Positions 27,517 to 35,772 of a stretch of 52,891 nucleotides of DNA are shown in pieces. The stretch is from NCBI GenBank assembly GCA_002317135.1, contig DCIX01000029.1, positions 1-52,891 on the forward strand, in the 5' to 3' direction. Position numbers and translations under genes: made by a program. The notes under the pieces were generated by a model. That model saw only the letters and a program-made list of their open reading frames with translations. It made no database searches and was not told the DNA's origin. How positions within the stretch are numbered: the first letter of the stretch is position 1; every line of letters starts with the position of its first letter. The DNA is from Bacteroidales bacterium UBA1715 (GTDB lineage: Bacteria > Bacteroidota > Bacteroidia > Bacteroidales > UBA1715).

Positions 27517-28530
27517 ATGGAAAAAGATAAAGCAATAAAAATTGGACTCATTGTAATCATTATAGCAGGCGTATTGATTTGGGGTATTAGTTTTTGTAAA
27601 GGTAAAAATCTATTTACTAAGGAAAACATCTACTACACCACTTATACTCAAGTAGAAGGTTTACAAAAAAACTCAGCTGTATTGCTTCGTGGACATAAAA
27701 TCGGCCACGTAAAAGACATCTATTTCACTTCGTCACAATACGACCAACTAACAGTGGAACTTAGTGTGTTCTCCGATATACAATTACCTAAGAGTACCAA
27801 AGCAAAAATTTTCAGTTCCGACATTCTTGGATCAAAAGCAATTGACATTATTCTTCCAGAAAACTTTAGTGCAGAAGATGGATTTGTTTCAAACTACGAT
27901 ACATTGCAAACCGAAATAGAAGCTTCAATCACCGACCAAGTTCGTATTGAAGTTGCTCCACTCAAAGCCCAAGCCGAAAAACTACTTGAAAGTGCGGCAA
28001 TTGCCATTGATCAATTTAAATATGTAGTAAATGAATCAAACGGACAAGAACTACGCCGCTGCTTTATTAAACTACAAAATGCCATAGATGCAATCCACCA
28101 CTCTGGCGTTACACTCGACACTATCTTAACAAATGGTGACGAAAATATTCAACATATATTAGCAAATGTAAACGGCATTACGAAAAACATAAATAACCAT
28201 TCAAATGAAATAGGTACCATAATTACCAATTTCTCAAACATGAGCGATTCGCTTTCTAAAGCAAATATTGCAGAAACGCTCAAAAAAACAGAAGCTGCCG
28301 TTAGCCAACTACAAACAATACTTACGAAAGTCAACAATGGTGAAAGTTCACTTGGCGAACTTATTAATAATAAAACACTTTACAACAATCTTGAAGATGC
28401 TTCAAAACAACTTGACGCACTTCTAATTGATGTACAAAACCATCCAAAACGATATGTTTCTTTCCCTATTTTTAGTTCAAACAAGGACAAAGAAAACAAG
28501 AAAGACAAAAAGAAAAATGCTGAAAATTAA
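27517..28530 (+). CDS. MlaD/MCE-domain protein
   Basis: The protein has 337 residues. An N-terminal membrane helix (about 7-27, IGLIVIIIAGVLIWGISFCK) is followed by the MCE beta domain (about 38-120; YTQVEGLQKNSAVLLRGHKI, KAKIFSSDILGSKAIDIILP), then a long helical tail of about 180 residues. MCE proteins bind phospholipids and carry them between inner and outer membranes with an MlaEF-type ABC transporter, which is not encoded here. The pairing with the amidase across from lptD is a usual Bacteroidota arrangement as I recall it. Confidence 0.9.
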   Translation: MEKDKAIKIGLIVIIIAGVLIWGISFCKGKNLFTKENIYYTTYTQVEGLQKNSAVLLRGHKIGHVKDIYFTSSQYDQLTVELSVFSDIQLPKSTKAKIFSSDILGSKAIDIILPENFSAEDGFVSNYDTLQTEIEASITDQVRIEVAPLKAQAEKLLESAAIAIDQFKYVVNESNGQELRRCFIKLQNAIDAIHHSGVTLDTILTNGDENIQHILANVNGITKNINNHSNEIGTIITNFSNMSDSLSKANIAETLKKTEAAVSQLQTILTKVNNGESSLGELINNKTLYNNLEDASKQLDALLIDVQNHPKRYVSFPIFSSNKDKENKKDKKKNAEN

Positions 28531-28801
28531 CCAATTACAATGAGACTAAATTTGTATTATAAAGGTTACAAGAATTAAAGATTTAACCAACAATACACAA
28601 CAATAAATATATCAATAAATTACGCGTAATATACTGATTATCAGCATACTAAAAATTTCACTAAAAATTCAATTTTTAAAAGACTGAAATTCAAAGCACT
28701 ATAGAATAATTCAATTATGCAAGTCTAAAAACGATTTTTTTTTGAAAAATTATTAGCACTTTTGTTGAACAAAATATTAACAACAAAAAATAAAAGAAAG
28801 A
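28531..28801 (+). other. dnaA upstream region, no recognisable origin
   Basis: These 271 bases are very A/T-rich. I searched for TTATNCACA-type DnaA boxes on both strands; the closest is TTATCAGCA (two mismatches, about 28640). A perfect -7 element TAAATTTG (28547-28554) gives a possible promoter with a long leader of about 240 bases, but there is no TTTG at the right distance. No cluster of boxes or AT-unwinding 13-mers is evident, so I do not call oriC here. Confidence 0.5.
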
Positions 28802-30250
28802 ATGGAATCCAAGGAGACAATGATGGAGATTGAGGCAAAATGGCAAGAATGTCTTACTTTTATAAAAGACAATGTGGGAGACAACATCTTTGATACTTGG
28901 TTTAAACCTGTAGAAGTGCTTAAACTTGAAGATAAAACATTGTATATTCAAGTACCAAGTCAGTTCTACAAGCAACAAATTGAAGAACAATATCTTCCTA
29001 TCTTAGGCAAAGCCATACAAAAGGTTTTCCAATCAGATGTGAAAAACCTTATGTATAAGGTCTTGCAAAGTAGCAACAATGTAGCAACTACACACGAGGG
29101 TAATCTAAAGGCAACTCAAAATCAAACACAAAAGAGTTTCCCTACCTACTCGACTACTTCATATCCTAAACAAAATATGATTAAAAATCCATTTTTGTAT
29201 CCTGGATTAAAAGAAGTAATTGATGCTCGCTTAAACCCTGCCTACACGTTCAATACATTTATAGAAGGAGATTGCAACAAACTTGCTCGTACTGCTGGTT
29301 TTGCAGTTGCCGAAAGTGCAGGCAAAGGCATTTATAACCCACTATTTGTATATGGTAAATCAGGATTGGGGAAAACTCACCTTGTTCAAGCAATCGGTGC
29401 AGAAATCAAAGAACGCTTTTCTAAGAAAAATGTATTGTATGTCGATGCAGACACTTTCGAAAACCAATACATACAAGCAACCATATTTGATGGTGACAGA
29501 AATAGTTTCTTGAACTTCTATAAAAACATAGATGTTCTTATTATCGATGATGTGCAATTCTTTGAAGACAAGAAAAAAACTCAAGATGCTTTCTTCCAAA
29601 TTTTCAACTATCTACATCAAAATGGCAAACAAATCATTTTGACATCTGATCGTCCACCAGTAGAATTACAAGGTTTACAAGAAAGAATCCTAAATAGATT
29701 CAAATGGGGACTTTCTGCAGAGATTTCTACACCAAACTTTGAAACTAGACTTGCTATATTGAAACAAAAAATTGGCAAAGAAGGTCTTGAAATCAACGAA
29801 GAAGTTATTGAATACATTGCAAACCACATTACAACAAATGTGCGCGAGCTTGAAGGTGTGCTTATCTCTATCCTAGCCCAAGCAACCATCAACAAAAAAC
29901 ATCTTACTCTTGACTTAGCAAAAGAAGTTGTAGAAAAAATCGTGAAGAGTTCACAACAAGATATTTCTATTGACTTCATCAAGAAAACTGTTTGCGATTA
30001 CTTCAATATCGTTCCTGAACAATTAAAATCAAAAACAAGAAAAAGAGAAATTGTTCAATCTCGTCAAATTGCAATGTATTTTGCGAAGAACTATACTAAA
30101 AATTCATTGGCCTCAATTGGTTCACAAATTGGAGGAAAAGATCACGCAACTGTTCTTCACGCCTACAAAACGGTAAACAACTTAATGGAAACCGACAAGC
30201 GATTTAAACGATATATTCTAGATCTTGAAAAACGATTCAAACTTCAATAA
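28802..30250 (+). CDS. dnaA: chromosomal replication initiator DnaA
   Basis: DnaA binds the origin and loads the replicative helicase. The protein has 482 residues with all four domains. Domain I is at about 1-85 (WQECLTFIKDNVGDNIFDTW). A polar linker follows, then the AAA+ core at about 130-345 with Walker A GKSGLGKT at 185-192, Walker B VLIIDDVQFFEDKKKTQDAF and sensor motif TTNVRELEGVLISILAQA. Domain IV is C-terminal, with the DNA-binding signature GGKDHATVLHAYKTV. A terminator follows, so the gene is not in operon with dnaN. Confidence 0.98.
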   Translation: MESKETMMEIEAKWQECLTFIKDNVGDNIFDTWFKPVEVLKLEDKTLYIQVPSQFYKQQIEEQYLPILGKAIQKVFQSDVKNLMYKVLQSSNNVATTHEGNLKATQNQTQKSFPTYSTTSYPKQNMIKNPFLYPGLKEVIDARLNPAYTFNTFIEGDCNKLARTAGFAVAESAGKGIYNPLFVYGKSGLGKTHLVQAIGAEIKERFSKKNVLYVDADTFENQYIQATIFDGDRNSFLNFYKNIDVLIIDDVQFFEDKKKTQDAFFQIFNYLHQNGKQIILTSDRPPVELQGLQERILNRFKWGLSAEISTPNFETRLAILKQKIGKEGLEINEEVIEYIANHITTNVRELEGVLISILAQATINKKHLTLDLAKEVVEKIVKSSQQDISIDFIKKTVCDYFNIVPEQLKSKTRKREIVQSRQIAMYFAKNYTKNSLASIGSQIGGKDHATVLHAYKTVNNLMETDKRFKRYILDLEKRFKLQ

Positions 30251-30253
30251 ATC

Positions 30254-30284
30254 AAAAAGCAGGTCACAAACCTGCTTTTTTTAT
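30254..30284 (+). terminator. dnaA terminator
   Basis: AAAAAGCAGGT, a 5-base loop, ACCTGCTTTTTTT. Confidence 0.88.
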
Positions 30285-30323
30285 TTCTTTATTTATATTT
30301 TTACGGCAAAATAAATGCTAAAT

Positions 30324-31193
30324 ATGAACATAGCAATTTTTGGAACTACCGTAGCAACTGATGTTAAAACAAAAGTAGAAGAAATCATCCACAGTTTTGT
30401 GACTGCTGGATTTCAATTATCTATATACAAAGAATTCAAGGAATGTTTGAATTCCAATAGTTTTAGCATACAGCAAATACCAGAATTCACAGAACTCGAC
30501 AATCAAGTACAAATGATTATCAGTATGGGAGGAGATGGTACATTTCTTAAATGCGTACACCTTTGCTACAAAACAAATATTCCAATTTTGGGTATAAATT
30601 TTGGAAAACTCGGCTTTTTAGCACAAACAAACCCAGACGATATAGATGCAATCATCCATAATATTTCAAACCATAATTACACAATAAAAACACGCTCTTT
30701 GCTGGATTTTAAATGTAAAAATGGTAAAGAAAACATTTCAGGCATTGGATTAAACGAAATAACATTACAAAAAAGTAATGCCGTTAAACTTATAAAAATC
30801 AATATTTATATTGGTAAAGATTTCTGTTGTTCATTCTGGGCTGATGGAGTTGCAATTAGTACACCTACAGGATCTACAGGATATTCCCTAAGTTTAGGCG
30901 CTCCTATCCTATCTCCTGACAATCAGTCACTTATAATAACACCAATCGCCCCACACACATTAAGTGTACGACCAATTATAATTCCGAACAACAAACAAGT
31001 TACAGTTGAAGCAACTGGCGAGTACACAGAGTTCTTAATATCAAACGATTATCTCAGCAAAACAATTACCCACCAACCAAAAGTTCAAATAAAAAAATCA
31101 AAACACACGGTTTCTGTTATAGAATTTGCTGATACTAGTTTCTTTGAAACATTACGCGAAAAACTAAAATTAGGTATAGATGTAAGAAAATAG
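30324..31193 (+). CDS. nadK: NAD kinase
   Basis: NadK phosphorylates NAD to NADP. The GGDGT motif is at residues 69-73 (MIISMGGDGTFLKCVHLC), and the conserved segments ILGINFGKLGFLAQ and DGVAISTPTGSTGYSLSLGA follow. The length (289) is normal. The start is placed at MNIAIFG; an ATG 9 bases upstream (30315) would add MLN and cannot be excluded. Two PorG-like outer membrane genes follow, as I recall from other Bacteroidales, though their own promoter separates them. Confidence 0.95.
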   Translation: MNIAIFGTTVATDVKTKVEEIIHSFVTAGFQLSIYKEFKECLNSNSFSIQQIPEFTELDNQVQMIISMGGDGTFLKCVHLCYKTNIPILGINFGKLGFLAQTNPDDIDAIIHNISNHNYTIKTRSLLDFKCKNGKENISGIGLNEITLQKSNAVKLIKINIYIGKDFCCSFWADGVAISTPTGSTGYSLSLGAPILSPDNQSLIITPIAPHTLSVRPIIIPNNKQVTVEATGEYTEFLISNDYLSKTITHQPKVQIKKSKHTVSVIEFADTSFFETLREKLKLGIDVRK

Positions 31194-31202
31194 TTCCTTT
31201 TC

Positions 31203-31234
31203 TTGACAAAGCAATACAAAAAAATATATCTTTG
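31203..31234 (+). promoter_or_regulatory. promoter of the PorG-like gene pair
   Basis: TTG (31203-31205) is followed after 21 bases by TATCTTTG (31227-31234). The ATG at 31253 is 18 bases downstream. This excludes the TTG start at 31232. Confidence 0.65.
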
Positions 31235-31252
31235 CAAGATAATAATCCAAAT

Positions 31253-32194
31253 ATGAAGGGAATTAAGGCTAAAATACTATCACTTTTGGCTGCGCTAACA
31301 CTGCTTTCGGGTACAGTTATGGCTCAAGACAAATTATGGACTAAGTATCCCTACGAAGTCATTTTTGGATTTGGACCATCTTTTTTGTTAGGTGATTTAG
31401 GTGGTGGACCTGGCATTGGTAGAAACAACATCCTTGACATGGACTTCCTTTCTACTCGTTTTGGTGGTTGTATTGGATTACGAAAAACATTCCGTGAACG
31501 TGTTTCTTGGCAATTTACTTATACAATGGGAATGCTTTACGGGGACGATAAAAAAACTACTGAATATTTCCGTTCTGATAGAGACATTTCATTTAGAACA
31601 CCAATACAAGAATTCAGTGGTCGTATAGAATACAAAATTAGAAAAGTACGTTCTGGTCACATTTACGACTTACGCGGTGTACGTGGTCAAAGAGGTCGTA
31701 ATTTAGCAACCTTTTGTTTTGCTGGATTAGGTGTGTATCACTTTAACCCAAAAGCAAAAATCGATGGAAACTGGATTGCATTACAACCAATTGGAACCGA
31801 AGGACAAAACTATATTGATACACGACACCCATACTACCGTGTACAAGTGTGTATTCCTATGGGATTCAGTGCAAAATATGACTTAAATAAACGCTGGTCT
31901 ATTTCAGGAGAAGCAGGTCTTCGATTCTTGTTTACCGACTATCTTGATGACGTAAGTACAACATACGCAAACCCAGAATTAGTTGCAAGATACGACAATA
32001 CCGTTGCAGACAATGTAGCAATGCTTGCTGCCGATCCTGCATACGAAAGCCACTGCAACAATGGCAAATACCATTTCTATAACGAACAACGTGGCGACCC
32101 ATACGATAGAGACTTCTACATGTTTTTGATGATATCTGCACACTACAGATTACGCGAAAACAAACAAGGTTGGCCTACATTTAGCGATAAGTAA
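31253..32194 (+). CDS. outer membrane beta-barrel protein, DUF6089/PorG-like (first of two)
   Basis: The protein has 313 residues. A signal peptide (MKGIKAKILSLLAALTLLSG, cleaved near VMA-Q) is followed by an aromatic, glycine-rich beta-barrel: FGFGPSFLLGDLGGGPGIG, FGGCIGLRKTFRERVSWQFT, ATFCFAGLGVYHFNPKAKID and WSISGEAGLRFLFTDYLDDV. The pattern matches the DUF6089 barrels to which PorG of the type IX secretion system belongs, but I cannot confirm T9SS function from this protein alone. The second paralogue starts about 50 bases downstream. Confidence 0.78.
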   Translation: MKGIKAKILSLLAALTLLSGTVMAQDKLWTKYPYEVIFGFGPSFLLGDLGGGPGIGRNNILDMDFLSTRFGGCIGLRKTFRERVSWQFTYTMGMLYGDDKKTTEYFRSDRDISFRTPIQEFSGRIEYKIRKVRSGHIYDLRGVRGQRGRNLATFCFAGLGVYHFNPKAKIDGNWIALQPIGTEGQNYIDTRHPYYRVQVCIPMGFSAKYDLNKRWSISGEAGLRFLFTDYLDDVSTTYANPELVARYDNTVADNVAMLAADPAYESHCNNGKYHFYNEQRGDPYDRDFYMFLMISAHYRLRENKQGWPTFSDK

Positions 32195-32241
32195 ATATAC
32201 TTTTTATGGCATTTTTTCGTTATGAACCTATTGTCATAAGA

Positions 32242-32949
32242 ATGAATAGAACAATCGTACTAATATTCCTACTCTTTTCTTGCTGTGCGACACAAATCTT
32301 CGCACAACGACGAGATGTTGATTTTGGTTTATTACTTGGAACCGCACAATACAATGGAGATGTCAATATGACGAAAGCATATACTTCACCACAATTGGCG
32401 GCTGAATTTATGTTCAGAAAAAATTTCAATCCACACTATTCTCTTCGATTAAACCTTGCCGTTGGTACTCTTAAAGCAAACGACGAAAATTTCAAATATG
32501 AATATCAGCAACTACGGGATTATTACTTTGACGACACAAAGTTGATGGAATTTTCTGGCATGGTTGAATTCAATTTCTTTGAAGTAACAACAAACAAAAA
32601 AGAGAAAAACTTTTCCCCATACACTGTATTCGGTTTGGGAATAATATATAATGAGAATATTCCACTCAAAGAATCACTTACAATTCCAATGGGATTAGGT
32701 CTAAAATATAAAATACACCCACGTTTAGAGCTTCGCACAGAATGGACGTTTAGAAAAACATACACCGACAAATTAGATCAATTAGCATATCAAGCTAACG
32801 ATGGATTTTTGCAATACAAACAAATTTCCTTTAAAAAGACAAAAGATTGGTTTTCAATATTAGGTATATCTCTCCTATTTAACTTTAGCGACGAAAAAAT
32901 TCCTTGTCCTATCTACGAGCCTAAAAGTTTTGAAAAACGAAGAAGATAA
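32242..32949 (+). CDS. outer membrane beta-barrel protein, DUF6089/PorG-like (second of two)
   Basis: The protein has 235 residues. A signal peptide (MNRTIVLIFLLFSCCATQIFA) is followed by the DUF6089 start VDFGLLLGTAQYNGDVNMTK, SLRLNLAVGTLKANDENFK, FSPYTVFGLGIIYNENIP, and LGLKYKIHPRLELRTEWTFR. PorG in Porphyromonas gingivalis is a structural outer-membrane part of the type IX secretion machinery; this copy is closer in pattern to PorG than the first. The start at 32242 gives a proper signal peptide; an ATG at 32206 adds 12 polar/hydrophobic residues and is less likely. The diacylglycerol kinase gene follows 2 bases later. Confidence 0.82.
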   Translation: MNRTIVLIFLLFSCCATQIFAQRRDVDFGLLLGTAQYNGDVNMTKAYTSPQLAAEFMFRKNFNPHYSLRLNLAVGTLKANDENFKYEYQQLRDYYFDDTKLMEFSGMVEFNFFEVTTNKKEKNFSPYTVFGLGIIYNENIPLKESLTIPMGLGLKYKIHPRLELRTEWTFRKTYTDKLDQLAYQANDGFLQYKQISFKKTKDWFSILGISLLFNFSDEKIPCPIYEPKSFEKRRR

Positions 32950-32951
32950 AT

Positions 32952-33314
32952 ATGTCATTACCAAAAGAAATACATAGTTTTATCTGCGCATTTGCTGGCA
33001 TATTTAAGCTAATAAAAAGTGAACGGCATGCTCAATTCCATCTATTTGCAACAATTTGTGTCATAATTGCAGGTTTTTTATTTGGAATTTCAAAAACAGA
33101 ATGGATAGCCGTTTGCTTTGCAATTGCTCTTGTTTTTTCTGCCGAAGGATTCAATACAACAATAGAAAAACTCTGCGACAAAGTTTCTCCAAAATACGAC
33201 AAAAAAATCGGCGACATCAAAGATATCGCCGCAGGTTCTGTACTTATTTGTGCCATAATGGCTGCAATAATCGGACTTATTGTTTTTGTTCCGTATGTAA
33301 TTGCTCTTTTTTAA
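32952..33314 (+). CDS. diacylglycerol kinase / undecaprenol kinase (DgkA family)
   Basis: This is a small integral membrane kinase of 120 residues with three hydrophobic helices (about 32-48, 52-66 and 93-118). The family's active-site elements are present: KSERHAQFHLFATICVI (E24, H30 region) and AEGFNTTIEKLCDKVSP with the catalytic N68-T-x-x-E72. Members phosphorylate diacylglycerol or undecaprenol at the inner membrane; which substrate is used here cannot be told. It is translationally adjacent to the second PorG-like gene. Confidence 0.92.
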   Translation: MSLPKEIHSFICAFAGIFKLIKSERHAQFHLFATICVIIAGFLFGISKTEWIAVCFAIALVFSAEGFNTTIEKLCDKVSPKYDKKIGDIKDIAAGSVLICAIMAAIIGLIVFVPYVIALF

Positions 33315-33331
33315 ACCAAGCTTCAGCTGTT

Positions 33332-33410
33332 GCCCTTTCAGGGCGTATAAAACATTTCCTCGTTCACATAGGGCGTTGTCCAAGCCTAAGTGCAGTTAGG
33401 CTTTCAGCCC
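33332..33410. repeat. REP-like palindromic intergenic element
   Basis: Two nested palindromes lie between convergent genes. GCCCT-TTC-AGGGC is at 33332-33344. GGGC (33371-33374) pairs with GCCC (33407-33410) around the inner stem AAGCCTAA/TTAGGCTT (33382-33389 with 33396-33403). The GGGCGTTG...TTTCAGCCC pattern resembles dispersed elements I have seen in Bacteroidota genomes. It may also serve as a bidirectional end for the two transcripts. Confidence 0.55.
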
Positions 33411-33433
33411 GTTTCTTGCACTTACGAAACTCC

Positions 33434-34054
33434 CTAAAACGGCAAATCATCACTATCACGACTCCCTTGGGCTGTAGGTAGTTGGTTTTCTTCAGAATCG
33501 GTTTGTGATGTAAGTTTGCGTTTTTTTTCATCAAGTTTTAATGTTGCATAGATATGTCTTACTTCATTGAGCAATTGTTGCTGAAAAGTTGCAAATTCTT
33601 GTTGTTTTTCTACACTTGTATCAGGAACAGTATCTGTTATGCAAACCCAGTCTTCATTGTCGAAATCACCACCACGAATATCACTTTCTATTTTTTCAAT
33701 TCGTTGCTTTGCGTAGGCATAATATGCATCATATTCGGTTTTGCGTTCTTTGTATTCGTGCCAAAATTCACTATCGTTTAAAAGTGCTTTGCAATTGGCA
33801 ACAAAATCGGCATTAGAATCATTTGCCATTTTGCTGTCTTCTGATTCCACAACTATATATGCTATAGTTTTGTAGAAATCATTCTCATCTATTTCCCGCG
33901 GAACAACAAAACCATATTCAGCCCGTAAATAAGCAATATCGTTGCAACATTGAACAAACAGCATAGTATCATTTTCCCACAACAGAGCTATTTGCTGTTC
34001 AGTTGTAAGCATTTTCCAAACTTTATCGGAAATATTGAATTTCACTTGTTTCAT
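33434..34054 (-). CDS. unknown protein with SSB-like C-terminal tail
   Basis: The protein has 206 residues, with no signal peptide or membrane helix, and I do not recognise the family. The body is mixed helical, with VWKMLTTEQQIALLWENDTM, FVVPREIDENDFYKTIAYIV and a charged helical stretch at about 95-130 (YKERKTEYDAYYAYAKQRIE). The last 40 residues are disordered (KRKLTSQTDSEENQLPTAQG) and end in DSDDLPF. That is the acidic-hydrophobic tip (DDxPF) used by single-stranded-DNA-binding protein to dock repair and replication enzymes. There is no OB-fold, so this is not SSB. It stands alone, next to REP-like elements on both sides. Confidence 0.7.
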   Translation of the reverse strand: MKQVKFNISDKVWKMLTTEQQIALLWENDTMLFVQCCNDIAYLRAEYGFVVPREIDENDFYKTIAYIVVESEDSKMANDSNADFVANCKALLNDSEFWHEYKERKTEYDAYYAYAKQRIEKIESDIRGGDFDNEDWVCITDTVPDTSVEKQQEFATFQQQLLNEVRHIYATLKLDEKKRKLTSQTDSEENQLPTAQGSRDSDDLPF

Positions 34055-34355
34055 AGTTTCGTGAATGATTTTTTCAAATATAAAAATTTTCCAAATAAGA
34101 AAGCGAAAACATTAACCCCATCTGGGGCTTGGAGATCCACTCCGTGACAGTCCCTTATTAAATGAAAATTTTTATTGTTCATTATGAGTGCTGAATACCT
34201 ACACGAATTTTGCTATTTCTTGCGCTATTGTAGCCAGGTTCTCTGAACCGATAGAATCGTTTCCTTCAAATCGACCTTTCACTAATATTATAGGTTTTAA
34301 TACAATAAAAAAGGGCGAATAAATTCGCCCCTCAACATATATTGAATAAATCGTA
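34055..34355. other. 301-base gap with palindromes and a short open frame
   Basis: The gap holds two small hairpins (CCCC-ATCT-GGGG at 34116-34127; GGAG-ATCCA-CTCC at 34131-34143), a pair of stem-loops in the CGAT-AGA-ATCG / GGTTC-TCT-GAACC style at about 34234-34258, and the trp terminator at 34303-34330. A 27-codon frame from GTG 34282 to TAG 34199 on the minus strand (ending IAQEIAKFV) has no start-context support. I see no gene that I would defend. Confidence 0.5.
34303..34330 (-). terminator. trp operon terminator
   Basis: GGGCGAAT/ATTCGCCC stem with the A tract 34303-34312 on its left, which is a U tract on the minus strand. It lies 25 bases past trpA. Confidence 0.85.
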
Positions 34356-35135
34356 TTATTCTTGCAAAGCTTGTTTTAAAGCAACTACAGCCTCGTCGAT
34401 TGTTGGTTTTTCTGCCAACAATTTCACGAATTTACTACCAACAATTGCTCCGCGTGAATTTGCACAAGCAGCATCAAATGTGGCTTTGTTCGAAACACCA
34501 AAACCAACCATTCGTTGATTTTTCAAATTCAAACTATCTATACGGCGGAAATATGCTTGTTTTTGTTCATCAAAACTACTTTGAGCACCAGTTGTGGAAG
34601 CACTTGAAACCATATATATAAATCCACTTGTATTCGCATCAATTTCCTTTACACGCTCATCGCTAGTTTCTGGAGTAACAAGCATAATAACACGAAGATT
34701 ATACTTATCTGCAATTGGTTTAAAATCATTTACATAGTCTGCAAAAGGTAAATCTGGAATAATACAGCCATCTATACCAACTTCAGCACAAGTCTTACAA
34801 AAATTTTCAAAACCAAATTGCATTATAGGATTCAAATATCCCATAAAAACTAACGGCATAGACACTGTTTTACGAATATCCTTCAATTGTTCAAAAAGAA
34901 GACGAAGTTTCATTCCATTCTTCAACGCTTTTGTTGCAGCTTCTTGTATCACAACACCATCGGCCATCGGGTCACTGAACGGAAAACCTATTTCTACCAT
35001 ATCAATATTATGTGCCTGGAGCGACTTCAAAATTTCTGGAGCATCGTCCAAACGAGTTGCACCAGCACAAAAATATACCGACAAAAGATTCTGTTTTGAG
35101 CCTTCAAACAAACTATCAATTCTATTCTTTTCCAT
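34356..35135 (-). CDS. trpA: tryptophan synthase alpha chain
   Basis: TrpA cleaves indole-3-glycerol phosphate to indole, which is channelled to TrpB. The protein has 259 residues. Catalytic Glu48 is in MVEIGFPFSDP, and Asp59 is in PMADG. The phosphate-site segment GFIYMVSSASTTGAQSSF and the C-terminal VGFGVSNKATFDAAC follow. It is the last gene of the operon, 4 bases after trpF, and is separated from trpB, which here is the first gene. Confidence 0.97.
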   Translation of the reverse strand: MEKNRIDSLFEGSKQNLLSVYFCAGATRLDDAPEILKSLQAHNIDMVEIGFPFSDPMADGVVIQEAATKALKNGMKLRLLFEQLKDIRKTVSMPLVFMGYLNPIMQFGFENFCKTCAEVGIDGCIIPDLPFADYVNDFKPIADKYNLRVIMLVTPETSDERVKEIDANTSGFIYMVSSASTTGAQSSFDEQKQAYFRRIDSLNLKNQRMVGFGVSNKATFDAACANSRGAIVGSKFVKLLAEKPTIDEAVVALKQALQE

Positions 35136-35139
35136 AATC

Positions 35140-35772
35140 CTAACTTTTTCTAATTTCTGTAATAAATTGTCGTAATAAATCTACATTTTTTAATGCAGGA
35201 GAAATTTCAAACTTACTATTTAAATCTAAACCAACTAATTGAGAATGTGTTAATTGCAACACCTCATTTACGGAATTAGCATCAATTCCACCACTTAATA
35301 AAAATGGCGTTTTACCTTTATAATTTTCTAACAAATTCCAATCAAATTTTTGACCTGAGCCACCCATTTTAGGTGTTTTCGTATCAAATACATATCGAGA
35401 ACAAGTTCCCTCATATTCGTTGATTTTTGCAAAATCATCCTTGGTAGCCAATGAGAACGCCTTCATTACTTCAACTTGTAGCTTTGTAGCAACTTCCTTA
35501 CAAAATTCAGGCGTTTCCGTTCCATGTAATTGCACAATATCAAATTGAAACGCAGAGCATTTCTCCACAATAAAATCAATCGAACTATTCACAAAAACGC
35601 CCACACGTTTTACCTGTTTTGGCAAATACGCAGGAACCTCTGAAACATTTCTTGCTGATGGTTCATAAAAAATAAAACCCATCATGTCTATACCCAACGC
35701 CTCCACTGCACGAATGTTTTCCGCATCGCGCATTCCACAAACTTTTATGAGTAAAGACTTCTTCATAAGCAT
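35140..35772 (-). CDS. trpF: phosphoribosylanthranilate isomerase
   Basis: TrpF isomerises phosphoribosylanthranilate to the carboxyphenylamino-deoxyribulose product. The protein has 210 residues; the general base Cys is in IKVCGMRDAENI, and the general acid Asp is in RYVFDTKTPKMGGSGQKFDW. Other blocks are VGVFVNSSIDFIVE, VQLHGTETPEFC and LSGGIDANSVNEVL. The start abuts the trpC stop; an in-frame ATG two codons later (35766) gives MKKSLLIKVCG and is equally possible. Confidence 0.96.
   Translation of the reverse strand: MLMKKSLLIKVCGMRDAENIRAVEALGIDMMGFIFYEPSARNVSEVPAYLPKQVKRVGVFVNSSIDFIVEKCSAFQFDIVQLHGTETPEFCKEVATKLQVEVMKAFSLATKDDFAKINEYEGTCSRYVFDTKTPKMGGSGQKFDWNLLENYKGKTPFLLSGGIDANSVNEVLQLTHSQLVGLDLNSKFEISPALKNVDLLRQFITEIRKS

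Noticed and set aside
28741..28764. TTTG plus CACTTTTG as dnaA promoter
   Set aside because: The gap between the elements is only 12 bases, against 17-23 in this phylum.
28531..28801. Chromosomal origin upstream of dnaA
   Set aside because: No DnaA box with fewer than two mismatches and no box cluster were found; Bacteroidota origins are often elsewhere.
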